Shown here one piece after another: positions 46,030 to 53,928 of a stretch of 64,000 bases of DNA. Where the stretch lies: the NCBI RefSeq assembly GCF_042432905.1, contig NZ_JBHLWI010000025.1:1-64000 (forward strand). The letters are read 5' to 3'. The position numbers and the translations under genes were made by a program. The notes beneath the pieces were generated by a model, which did no database searches, had not been told where the DNA came from, and saw only the letters and a list, made by a program, of their open reading frames with translations. Position 1 is the first letter of the stretch. Each line of letters begins with the position of its first letter. The stretch is from Fontibacter flavus (GTDB lineage Bacteria; Bacteroidota; Bacteroidia; Cytophagales; Cyclobacteriaceae).

Positions 46030-47070
46030 ATGAATAAAAGAAGTTTTCTAAAAAATCTTGGACTCGGCATCAGTTCCCTGCCCTTATTTTCATTTGCACC
46101 TGATCTATCTACAGAAGCTTCAACCTTACTTCCCCTACCGCTCAAAAAGGGAGACAAGGTAGGTATCATCAGCCCATCAGCTGCCACTGCAGACAGAATT
46201 CAGTTTCAATTTGCGCAGGAAACATTGGAAGCTTTGGGATTTGAAGTTCAGCTGGGGAAAAACCTGAAAAACAGACGAGGACACTTAGCAGGTACCGACG
46301 AAGAAAGAGCCAATGACCTGAATGAAATGTTTGCAGACCAGGATATCAAAGCTATTATTTGCATCAGAGGAGGTTCGGGTGCATCGAGGATTTTACCCTT
46401 GATTGACTATAAAACCGTCAAAAGGAATCCAAAACCCTTGATGGGATATTCAGACATTACGGCACTTCACAATGCCATACATGCCAAAACCGGCCTGATC
46501 ACCTTCCATGGGCCAAATGGAACCGGAAGCTGGAACAGCTTTAATGTAAAGCAGTTTGAAAACATGTTTTTCAACCAACAATTAGTCACATTTGAAAATG
46601 AAGCAGTAAAAGGTGATGACCTGATTATCAAACAAAACAGGATTCAAACCATCAGTTCCGGGAAAGCAAAAGGGAAAATATTAGGCGGAAACCTTACCGT
46701 GCTAACAGCACTTTCAGGAACAACATATTTACCTGATTTCAAAAATGCCATCCTTTTCATTGAAGATATCGGGGAAGATCCTTACAAAATCGACAGGATG
46801 ATGAGCACCCTCAAACTTAATGGGACATTGGACAAAATCAATGGTTTTATCTTTGGGCAATGTTCTGATTGCAGCCCCTCTGGAGGTTATGGAAGTTTGA
46901 CGCTGGATGATATTTTGGATGATTATATTTTACCTTTGGGCATACCAGCCTACAAGGGTGCTATGATCGGACATGTTCCCAAGCAATTTATCGTTCCGGT
47001 CGGTGCAGAGGTAGAAATGGATGCGGACAATGGTACTTTCCGCATGCTTCATCCCATATTTAAAGCATAA
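46030..47070 (+). CDS. LD-carboxypeptidase (peptidase S66)
   Basis: This 346-residue protein starts with a short N-terminal export-type segment (KRSFLKNLGLGISSLPLFSFA) that resembles a Tat-like or poor Sec signal. The S66 motifs follow: KVGIISPSAA, CIRGGSGASRILPLIDY, and nucleophile Ser in LMGYSDITALH near residue 142. The catalytic Glu lies in the FIEDIGEDPYKIDRM region and the His in GAMIGHVPKQF near 319. It removes D-Ala from murein tetrapeptide in peptidoglycan recycling. The next gene begins 8 bp after its stop. Confidence 0.9.
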   Translation: MNKRSFLKNLGLGISSLPLFSFAPDLSTEASTLLPLPLKKGDKVGIISPSAATADRIQFQFAQETLEALGFEVQLGKNLKNRRGHLAGTDEERANDLNEMFADQDIKAIICIRGGSGASRILPLIDYKTVKRNPKPLMGYSDITALHNAIHAKTGLITFHGPNGTGSWNSFNVKQFENMFFNQQLVTFENEAVKGDDLIIKQNRIQTISSGKAKGKILGGNLTVLTALSGTTYLPDFKNAILFIEDIGEDPYKIDRMMSTLKLNGTLDKINGFIFGQCSDCSPSGGYGSLTLDDILDDYILPLGIPAYKGAMIGHVPKQFIVPVGAEVEMDADNGTFRMLHPIFKA

Positions 47071-47077
47071 TTTAACT

Positions 47078-47785
47078 ATGAAAACAATACTGCTAAGCCT
47101 CATGCTAATTTTGGGCCTTTCAGCCTGTGCAATTAAAACTACCGGATACTCAGATAAAAACATGAAAAAAACATACACTTACCTTGCCTTGGGAGATTCT
47201 TACACCATCGGAGAAGGAGTGGAAGAAGCAGGCCGATATCCTAACCAAACTGTAAATTTATTACAGGGAAAAGGAATCGACATGAATTTGAGCCAGATCA
47301 TCGCCAAAACTGGCTGGACAACTGATGAATTGGAAAAGGGAATTGAATCAGCAGGAATTGAAGGCAATACTTACGACTTAGTTACTTTACTTATTGGGGT
47401 AAACAACCAATATAGAGGAAGAGATGTGGAAAACTATAAATCAGAATTCCGATTGCTGCTTCAGGATGCCATCAATTTTGCAAAAGGAAAAGCAGACCAT
47501 GTGGTTGTCCTTTCCATTCCTGATTGGGGAGTGACCCCATTTGCTACAGAAAGAAATACAGATCAGGAAAAGGTAGCAAGAGAGATCAATATCTATAATC
47601 AGGCTAAAAAAGAAATCGCCCAGGAAATGGGAACCCATCATATAGACATCACCGAGCGGTACAGAGAAATAGGTGCCCTACCGGAAATGGTGGTGGAAGA
47701 TAAACTGCACCCAAGTGCTCTAGTGTATCAGGAATGGGCAAGCCTCCTCGCCAAAATTATTGAAGAAAAAATGGCTTTTAAATAG
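47078..47785 (+). CDS. SGNH/GDSL-family lipoprotein esterase
   Basis: I use the ATG at 47078; the frame also extends back inside the previous gene. The 235-residue product has lipobox GLSAC (residue 14) and the SGNH blocks GDSYTIGEG (catalytic Ser), a Gly in the second block, LIGVNNQ (Asn) and EDKLHPSAL (Asp and His). It is a lipase/acylhydrolase-type esterase anchored in the envelope. It follows LD-carboxypeptidase by 8 bp and is probably co-transcribed; a cell-wall deacetylase role is possible but unproven. Confidence 0.87.
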   Translation: MKTILLSLMLILGLSACAIKTTGYSDKNMKKTYTYLALGDSYTIGEGVEEAGRYPNQTVNLLQGKGIDMNLSQIIAKTGWTTDELEKGIESAGIEGNTYDLVTLLIGVNNQYRGRDVENYKSEFRLLLQDAINFAKGKADHVVVLSIPDWGVTPFATERNTDQEKVAREINIYNQAKKEIAQEMGTHHIDITERYREIGALPEMVVEDKLHPSALVYQEWASLLAKIIEEKMAFK

Positions 47786-47795
47786 GCCATTTTCC
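47766..47795 (+). terminator. Terminator hairpin overlapping the SGNH stop codon
   Basis: AAAATGGC (47768-47775) pairs with GCCATTTT (47786-47793); the loop contains the TAG stop. Its T-run is formed by the 3' arm itself. Confidence 0.5.
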
Positions 47796-48121
47796 GTTTG
47801 TTGCTGATTTTTAAAATATTTTTGATTTTCAGCAAACTATGGCAGTAGAATTGTTGTATTACACATAAATAAAACTGCTAAAAAAATGAAAGCTTTGGTT
47901 GCTATAGGAATGATGATCTTATTACTTGCTATGATGTCCTGAGATTATTTTCAAATGTGATAGAAGGTGGGAAATATTAAGTGGGGTTTACCGTCAACAG
48001 CACAGGAAAACAACTTAAATTTAAACCAAGACTCTCATATTCATTCTACTAAAACAGGATCAAAGGCATAAAATAAAAAAGGGAAGCTTATCGGCCTCCC
48101 TTTTTTGTTAACTTTTATGGA
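47786..48121. other. Intergenic region between SGNH lipoprotein and DUF1573 genes
   Basis: This 336-bp gap holds an 18-codon hydrophobic ORF (47886-47942) ending in TGA where a lipobox Cys might be expected, and the terminator at 48075-48106. No other gene is supported. Confidence 0.45.
48075..48106. terminator. Bidirectional terminator after DUF1573 gene
   Basis: AAAAAAGGGA (48075-48084) pairs with TCCCTTTTTT (48097-48106). It lies 16 bp beyond the DUF1573 stop on the minus strand and has T-runs both ways. Confidence 0.85.
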
Positions 48122-48517
48122 TTATTTCTGTCCTTTGGGCAGTACATTAGAAATCAAAGATACTTTTTCAATGGGCTCTGAGGCATTAGAATAAATTCTT
48201 ACCACGGAGTTTTGTTTCCCCATTTTTCCGGCAGAGTTGAAGACAACCTTCAATTCACCTTTAGCACCCGGCGCTACAGGTTCCTTTGGCCAATTTGGAG
48301 CAGTACATCCGCAGGTTACGGCAACATTAGAAATTACCAAAGGCGTATCCCCTGTGTTGGTGAAAACGAAAGTATGTTCTACCCTATCACCTTGTGTGAT
48401 GTCACCAAAATCAATGGATTTTTCATTAAACTGTAAAACAGCTCCTTTTCTTTCTGTTTGAGCCTGTGCAGCAAATATTGCCAAGGCCATCACCGTTAAT
48501 AAAAACAGCTTTTTCAT
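48122..48517 (-). CDS. DUF1573-domain secreted protein
   Basis: This 131-residue protein has a signal peptide (MKKLFLLTVMALAIFAAQAQ) and one DUF1573 (ASPM/HYDIN-like Ig) domain with FGDITQGDRVEHTFVFTNTG and SNVAVTCGCTAPNWPKEPVAPG. The CGCT motif is typical. The role is unknown: the domain is widespread in secreted Bacteroidota proteins and is thought to be structural or ligand-binding. It starts 29 bp after the RecD-like helicase stop and may be co-transcribed with it. Confidence 0.88.
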   Translation of the reverse strand: MKKLFLLTVMALAIFAAQAQTERKGAVLQFNEKSIDFGDITQGDRVEHTFVFTNTGDTPLVISNVAVTCGCTAPNWPKEPVAPGAKGELKVVFNSAGKMGKQNSVVRIYSNASEPIEKVSLISNVLPKGQK

Positions 48518-48546
48518 GGTTATTGTATTTAGTTTTCGTTTTTTAC

Positions 48547-49986
48547 TTATTCCAGGTTGCTAATATAAAACTTTGGATGAAAGTTTACCATAAACAACTC
48601 TTTCTTTGCTCTGGTCACAGCCGTGTACAGCCATCTGATATATTCAACGTTCACCATTTCATCTGTCAGGTAACCCTGATCCACAAATACAGCATCCCAC
48701 TGTCCACCCTGTGATTTATGGCACGTCAATGCATACGCAAATTTCACCTGCAAGGCTGAAAGATAAGGATCCTTTTTGATCAATTCCATTCTTTCTGCTT
48801 TATTGGCCACATCTTGGTAATCCTCGGAAACCTGCCTGTACAATTCTTTGTATTGCTCAGGACTAAGGGATGGATGAGGACTATACAGCGTATCCATGAT
48901 CACTTTGGCTTCGAAATAAGGTTCATCCGGATAATCCAGCAACCTCAATTCCAACGTCGCAAATCTCAGGCCATACATTTCTTCAAAGGATCTTATTTTC
49001 ACTACTTCCACAAAATCCCCATTGGCAATAAAATTGACCTTGTCTGATTCTGCCATATAAGTATAGTTGTTTTTGACGATCATCAGCAGGTCCCCGGCAC
49101 TGATTTCATCATCATAAAAGTGTATGGTTCGTCTAATATATTGATTATACTGAACTGCATTCTTGTTTGACCTGGTAATGATTACTGTATTCTCCAAGCC
49201 AAATTTATTGTAAGCATATCTCAATCCATCTTCCAACCTTTCGCCTGTCATTTTGTAAAAATCCTTAAACCCCGAGACTGTAAAACTTATTTCAGGTGTT
49301 TTGGAAAAAAGCTGATTGCGAAGAAAAGTGGCATTATACAAGATCCCGGATTCCAGTTGCTGCCGCATCACCTCAGTCAGCTCAATGGCATCGACCTTTA
49401 ACCTGAAATGTCGGACCAAATAATCTCTTTCCAAAGCAGGGCTTAGGTTACTACCCACAGGTGGCAACTGTGCCGTATCCCCTACCAACATGAGCATGTT
49501 CGAGGATTCCTGATATACATAATGAATCAAATCCCTCAGAAGGCTTCGTCCGTTGAGCACTTCATCTGCCAGCATGGATGCCTCATCTACAATAAAGAGG
49601 GTGTCTTTATAATAATTCTTCACCAATTCAAATCCTCCCCCAAGATCACCACCCTGGTCTTTTGGCCTATAGATGATTTTATGGATGGTAAAGGCTGATT
49701 TCTGACTATAATTGCCCATTACTTTGGCTGCCCTTCCTGTTGGAGCCAAGAGCATAGATTTGATCTTTAACCTCGGAAGGATTTTTACAAGAGCAGAAAT
49801 GAGGGAGGTTTTACCTGTTCCTGCATATCCTCTCAAAATGAAAGCGCCACCTTCAGCATTTTCCTGAAGGAGAAAGCTGTCCATTTTTTGAAAAAAGTCC
49901 TTTTGGCCTTGAGTTGGTTCAAAAGGAAAATTTTTAGCCAATAAAAATGAAGGCTTCAGCCCTCCTTCCTTATCTTTACCATTCAT
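48547..49986 (-). CDS. RecD-like ATP-dependent DNA helicase (SF1B)
   Basis: This 479-residue stand-alone helicase has an N-terminal PTQGQKDFF Q-motif-like start, Walker A FILRGYAGTGKTSLI, motif II IVDEASMLAD, motif III LVGDTAQLPPVG, and the C-terminal UvrD/RecD2-type block YALTCHKSQGGQWDAVF and LYTAVTRAKKEL. It lacks the N-terminal extension of RecD2, so it fits the shorter PIF1/RecD-like group in Bacteroidota. It should move 5' to 3' on DNA in repair or recombination. It is divergent from a Nudix gene with 23 bp between the start codons. Confidence 0.88.
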   Translation of the reverse strand: MNGKDKEGGLKPSFLLAKNFPFEPTQGQKDFFQKMDSFLLQENAEGGAFILRGYAGTGKTSLISALVKILPRLKIKSMLLAPTGRAAKVMGNYSQKSAFTIHKIIYRPKDQGGDLGGGFELVKNYYKDTLFIVDEASMLADEVLNGRSLLRDLIHYVYQESSNMLMLVGDTAQLPPVGSNLSPALERDYLVRHFRLKVDAIELTEVMRQQLESGILYNATFLRNQLFSKTPEISFTVSGFKDFYKMTGERLEDGLRYAYNKFGLENTVIITRSNKNAVQYNQYIRRTIHFYDDEISAGDLLMIVKNNYTYMAESDKVNFIANGDFVEVVKIRSFEEMYGLRFATLELRLLDYPDEPYFEAKVIMDTLYSPHPSLSPEQYKELYRQVSEDYQDVANKAERMELIKKDPYLSALQVKFAYALTCHKSQGGQWDAVFVDQGYLTDEMVNVEYIRWLYTAVTRAKKELFMVNFHPKFYISNLE

Positions 49987-50009
49987 CTGATGACGAAGCT
50001 AAGCCTTAT

Positions 50010-50513
50010 ATGGGAAATTTGGAAAAAGAATTGGTAGATAAATTCGGCGGCAGACTTAGAACCCGAGTCAATGGTATTCTGATCCGAGACAATCATATCC
50101 TGATGATCAAACATAAAATGTCTGAAGACCGGTTCTTCTGGAATGTACCCGGTGGGGGGATGAAATTCGGCTCATCTGTTTCCGAAAACCTCATACGTGA
50201 ATTTAAAGAAGAAACAGGACTTGAAATACAAATCAATGATTTTGTCTGTGCCCATGAATTTCTGGAGCCACCGCTACATGCCATCGAATTGTTTTTTACA
50301 GTAGAGCAAGTTGGAGGGCAACTCAAAATGGGACTTGATCCAGAGTTGGAATTAGGGGAGCAATTAATCACCGAAATTGACTATTTAAACCTCGAAAAAC
50401 TAAGCTTGATCAAAAATGTTGAGAAACACCCCATCTTTTGGGGAATAAAATCACTAAATGATGTGGGAAAATGGAATGGATATTTTAATTTTGAAAATAA
50501 TTCTATAAAATAG
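50010..50513 (+). CDS. Nudix hydrolase
   Basis: I start at the ATG at 50010; an ATG at 49947 would overlap the divergent helicase start. The 167-residue product has a Nudix box with an intact REFKEETGL core, but the first Glu of GX5EX7REUXEEXGU is Ser (GGMKFGSSVSENLI). Metal-binding Glu residues in the core remain, so the enzyme can be active, but altered substrate or rate is possible. The substrate is unknown. It is the first gene of a five-gene plus-strand run towards coaD. Confidence 0.85.
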   Translation: MGNLEKELVDKFGGRLRTRVNGILIRDNHILMIKHKMSEDRFFWNVPGGGMKFGSSVSENLIREFKEETGLEIQINDFVCAHEFLEPPLHAIELFFTVEQVGGQLKMGLDPELELGEQLITEIDYLNLEKLSLIKNVEKHPIFWGIKSLNDVGKWNGYFNFENNSIK

Positions 50514-50564
50514 CACCTTGTAAAAATACCATCAACCTTTATAAAAGATTAAATCATCTCAAAA

Positions 50565-51146
50565 ATGACGTTATCCAAAATTTTATCCGTTGTCTTCTTA
50601 TTGGGCGCTCTTGGATTGGGCTACATGCTTTACAAAAGCGTAGACGATGTAGTGCAAAAAGAAAAAGAAATTGCAGCCATCGAATCCAGAATCATTGAAA
50701 AACTACAGATGCTAAGAGATGCTCAGATAGCTTACATCGCTGCTAACGGTGAATATGCAAGCAATTGGCAAGACCTAAAAAAATTCATTGAAGAAGGTGA
50801 TATCTGGCTCGTGGAAAGAAAAGAAACTACCAAATTGTTGGAGTATGGTAAAGAAGAAACCACTGTGACTTTCGATACCCTTGGTTCTGTAACTGTGATG
50901 GACTCTTTGTTCAATGAAAGAAGATATCCAAACTTTAACTTGGAAAACCTTCACATCGTACCAGGTTCAGGAGGAAAGCAATTCGAATTCTTCGCTGACA
51001 AAATCGAAAGAAGCCAAAGAGAAATTGGTGTATTCGAAATCAGAGACCCGGATCCAATCAATCCTAAAAGAAGAGAAAACAATAAAGAAAAAGCTCTTAG
51101 GGTAGGATCTAGAACTGATTCCTCTACTTCGGGTAACTGGGAATAA
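50565..51146 (+). CDS. Conserved single-pass membrane protein with coiled coil, unknown function
   Basis: This 193-residue protein has one N-terminal membrane helix (about 5-22), then a helical, charged region (about 24-50, VVQKEKEIAAIESRIIEKL) and the pilin-like element MLRDAQIAYIAANGEYASNWQDLKKFIEEG. The last part recalls type II secretion/type IV pilin major domains, but the N-terminus lacks a prepilin peptidase site. It sits 2 bp before the DUF3822 gene. I do not recognise a named family. Confidence 0.6.
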   Translation: MTLSKILSVVFLLGALGLGYMLYKSVDDVVQKEKEIAAIESRIIEKLQMLRDAQIAYIAANGEYASNWQDLKKFIEEGDIWLVERKETTKLLEYGKEETTVTFDTLGSVTVMDSLFNERRYPNFNLENLHIVPGSGGKQFEFFADKIERSQREIGVFEIRDPDPINPKRRENNKEKALRVGSRTDSSTSGNWE

Positions 51147-51148
51147 TA

Positions 51149-51982
51149 TTGATCAAATCCACTGAAAATATTTTGAAAAAACTCTATTGCGATAAATATG
51201 ATTCCAACTTGGTTTCGTATTTATCGCTTTTCTTATATGGTCACATCAGGATCCTTCTAGCAAAGGATGTCAACCAAAAGGTGGTTGCAGTACACACATG
51301 GAATTTATTGGCTTCTGCGGAAAACCCAATATCCAATGTATGGAAAGATGCCCTTTACCAAATGGATGTGCCCACTAAGGTTTATGTTCACAATCAATTG
51401 TTTTCACTGGTTCCTGGGGTTCTATACAACCAAGATTTTATGAATACCTATCTTTCCTTTGCGGGGGGGACAGAAACAGATTTCCAGTCTTTTGCAACAA
51501 GCCTTGAAACCAACAATTACCAATTAATAGGTGGGTTGGATAGCAGACTCTATCAACTTTTAAGTGAAGGAAAGACCGATATTCAGTTTCATCATGGCGC
51601 AAGTTCTTTTCTTGCCTACTGTCTGAACGAAAAACAAAACCTGCTTCCTCAGGAAATCTTCATTTATTTATTTGACAAAGCTTTTTATATAGCTGCTTTT
51701 AATAAGCAAGAACTGGTTTTGTTCAACAGGTTTGAAATTTCAAACAAAGAAAGTTTATTAAACTATGTTTCTGGAATAACCCAACAACTGAAACTAGATA
51801 GAAAACACTGTCGTTTTACTGTATTTGGGGAAATCAAGAATTACGGAATAACGCAGGATTGGGGTAAAGAATATTTTAAAAACTTCCTTTTGAAAGAACC
51901 TGAGATCAATCAACATTACCAACAAGGGACTGAAGCCTTTATAAATACAGGCCATTTCGAATCCCATTGGGAACTTATTTAG
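51149..51982 (+). CDS. DUF3822-family protein (actin/ASKHA-like fold)
   Basis: This 277-residue protein belongs to DUF3822, a Bacteroidota family whose fold resembles FtsA/actin-like ATPases. The N-terminal half (SLFLYGHIRILLAKD) and the TFVFGE-like segment near 215-225 (CRFTVFGEIKN) match the expected pattern. The start is TTG at 51149, 2 bp after the previous stop; there is no ATG nearby in frame. Its end is 9 bp before coaD. In many relatives RsmD also sits in this block, but it is absent here. Function is unknown. Confidence 0.8.
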   Translation: MIKSTENILKKLYCDKYDSNLVSYLSLFLYGHIRILLAKDVNQKVVAVHTWNLLASAENPISNVWKDALYQMDVPTKVYVHNQLFSLVPGVLYNQDFMNTYLSFAGGTETDFQSFATSLETNNYQLIGGLDSRLYQLLSEGKTDIQFHHGASSFLAYCLNEKQNLLPQEIFIYLFDKAFYIAAFNKQELVLFNRFEISNKESLLNYVSGITQQLKLDRKHCRFTVFGEIKNYGITQDWGKEYFKNFLLKEPEINQHYQQGTEAFINTGHFESHWELI

Positions 51983-51991
51983 ATTCAACAC

Positions 51992-52447
51992 ATGAAAAAA
52001 ATTGCCATATTCCCTGGTTCTTTTGACCCATTTACCCAAGGACATCATGACATCGTTTTAAGGAGTCTCAATATTTTTGACGAAGTAATTATCGGTATAG
52101 GCTATAATTCCGCCAAAAAAAACAGGTATTTTGATATTGACCTGATGGTCGAAAAAATCTCCGGAATCTACAAAAGTGATCCAAGAGTGAGTGTGATTGT
52201 CTATAATGAACTTACCTCAACATTGGCAAAAAAACATGGCGCAAATTTCCTGATAAGAGGTCTAAGAAACACTACTGATTTCGAATATGAAAACGGTATA
52301 AGTCAAATGAACAAAAAATTAAATCCTGACTTGGAAACAGTGTTTTTAATCACTTCCCCACAATTTGCCGCAGTAAGTTCTACCATTATCAGGGAAGTTC
52401 ACCGCTATGGCGGCGACATCAGCGAATTCCTTCCTTATGAGGTCTGA
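51992..52447 (+). CDS. Pantetheine-phosphate adenylyltransferase (CoaD)
   Basis: This 151-residue nucleotidyltransferase has FPGSFDPFTQGHHDIV with the T/HxGH motif, the RGLRNTTDFEYE loop, and the C-terminal AAVSSTIIREVHRYGGDISEFLP. It makes dephospho-CoA from ATP and 4'-phosphopantetheine. It is the last gene of the run. Its 3' end overlaps by 13 bp the decayed end of the convergent frameshifted Nudix gene. Confidence 0.97.
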   Translation: MKKIAIFPGSFDPFTQGHHDIVLRSLNIFDEVIIGIGYNSAKKNRYFDIDLMVEKISGIYKSDPRVSVIVYNELTSTLAKKHGANFLIRGLRNTTDFEYENGISQMNKKLNPDLETVFLITSPQFAAVSSTIIREVHRYGGDISEFLPYEV

Positions 52448-53120
52448 ACCTTAGGAACCAACTTCAAAAATTGCTTATAGAGATGGCGCATGGAAGGATA
52501 GGAATTTACCAGGGCCACTTTAGCCTCATGGTGGGTTAACCACCTGATGTCTTCTATTCCTTCTTCTTTCTGTGGCTTCATTCCTAAGTCATCCATATTC
52601 TCCATCGCATACCAGTATGTTTTTTCAGTATGCTTTTCCTATTATGGGTGTAAGTATGCCAGGTTTTACAAATTTCAGGACCTAACTTAACTTTAATCCC
52701 ACATTCTTCTTCTACCTCCCTGACAGCACACTCTTCGGGGGTTTCTCCTTTATCAAACTTTCCTTTAGGAAGGTCCCATTTTCCCAATCTATAAATAAAA
52801 AGCACATGCTTACTTTTTGTCACTACACCACCTGCAGCCTTTATGACTGTAAATCTGCTTTTGATAAAAGCCTTAATCTCTTTTTTATTTTTGGTCAAAA
52901 TGGTTACACTGTCCAGATTCTTCAACTTCCTAGTTCTGAGCAAATATAAAAGCTTGATGATCACATCCTTGGTAGGCTCAATAATCAAAACATCTTCCTG
53001 GAAATTACAGGTCGCAGGAATATCAACAGGATGGTCATAGACACATTCGAAAGTCTTATCCTTAGGCAATTCATCTGCTGAAGCAATGTCCAATGGTTTG
53101 TCGTTGATAAAAATTTTCAT
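52435..53120 (-). pseudogene. Nudix hydrolase gene with a one-base frameshift
   Basis: From the ATG at 53120 the frame codes a normal N-terminal domain, then a perfect Nudix box (GKFDKGETPEECAVREVEEECG), and stops at 52584 after an abnormal tail. One A is missing in an A-run (six A on the minus strand, T-run 52620-52625). Restoring a seventh A opens the frame on to a stop at 52435-52437 and gives a sensible C-terminus of about 57 residues (TYWYAMENMDDLGMKPQ, IEDIRWLTHHEA). The intact protein would be about 228 residues. This is either a recent mutation, a phase-variable tract or a read error. Confidence 0.75.
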
Positions 53121-53165
53121 AGCTGGGCTGGTTTGGCCAGATTTAAATCAATAAGGACCAAAAAT

Positions 53166-53183
53166 GCATAAAAATTTTTATGC
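53166..53183. promoter_or_regulatory. 18-bp perfect palindrome between Nudix and pyrE genes
   Basis: GCATAAAAATTTTTATGC is a perfect 18-bp dyad in the 104-bp space between divergent starts. It may be an operator or part of the shared promoters. Confidence 0.4.
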
Positions 53184-53224
53184 CTCACAATAGCCCCTTA
53201 TTTTTTATCCTTTAATTTTGAAAC

Positions 53225-53875
53225 ATGGAACTTTACGACAAACAAATTGCCTCTCAGGTTGCTTCCCAATTGCTGAAAATTGAAGCAATCAGACTTCAAC
53301 CCGAAAAGCCGTTTACCTGGGCATCAGGATGGAAGTCACCAATTTATTGTGACAATAGACTTTCCCTTTCATACCCAAAAGTCAGAAATTTCATCAAGGA
53401 AAGTCTGACAGAAGCCATCAAAGCCAACTTCCCTAAAGTAGAAGCCATCGCTGGAGTAGCGACGGCAGGCATTCCACAAGGCGCCTTAATCGCTGACGAA
53501 ATGGAATTGCCCTTTCTATATGTCAGATCAAAACCAAAAGGACATGGTATGGAAAATATGATTGAAGGAAAAGTCACTCCAGGTCAAAAGGTTGTAGTGG
53601 TAGAAGATCTGGTATCCACAGGTGGCAGTTCTCTCAAGGCTGTCCAGGACCTTAAGCACGCAGGTTTTGAGGTATTGGGTATGGTGGCCATCTTCACCTA
53701 TGGCTTTGATATTGCTGCTCAAAACTTTGAAGAAGCCGGCGTTAAATTGATTTGCTTGAGTGACTATGCAGCTATGTTACCCCAGGCATTGGAAAAAAAT
53801 TACATCGATGATTTTGCCTTAACCTCATTAGTAGAATGGAGAGAAAATCCAGCTGCTTGGAGAGGTGTGGAATAA
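53225..53875 (+). CDS. Orotate phosphoribosyltransferase
   Basis: This 216-residue PyrE has FTWASGWKSPIYCDNR, GVATAGIPQGA with the ribose-phosphate loop, RSKPKGHGMENM and the PRPP motif VVVVEDLVSTGGSS. It joins orotate and PRPP to give OMP in pyrimidine synthesis. The start is ATG at 53225. TAATTTTG (a TAnnTTTG match) lies only 4 bases before it, too close to be certain of its role. No other pyr gene is adjacent; a terminator follows 8 bp after the stop. Confidence 0.96.
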   Translation: MELYDKQIASQVASQLLKIEAIRLQPEKPFTWASGWKSPIYCDNRLSLSYPKVRNFIKESLTEAIKANFPKVEAIAGVATAGIPQGALIADEMELPFLYVRSKPKGHGMENMIEGKVTPGQKVVVVEDLVSTGGSSLKAVQDLKHAGFEVLGMVAIFTYGFDIAAQNFEEAGVKLICLSDYAAMLPQALEKNYIDDFALTSLVEWRENPAAWRGVE

Positions 53876-53883
53876 TAACAAAA

Positions 53884-53918
53884 AAAAGGCAGCTAATCTC
53901 TTGAATTTGCTGCCTTTT
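53884..53918. terminator. Bidirectional terminator between pyrE and rfbB
   Basis: AAAAGGCAGC (53884-53893) pairs with GCTGCCTTTT (53909-53918), a 10-bp stem with A/T flanks, 10 bp from both stops. Confidence 0.88.
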
Positions 53919-53928
53919 GACTTCTTTT

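Noticed and set aside
48547..49986. Reading the helicase as a plasmid or phage replication gene
   Set aside because: Length, motifs and the neighbouring DUF1573 and Nudix genes fit the chromosomal RecD-like group common in Bacteroidota.
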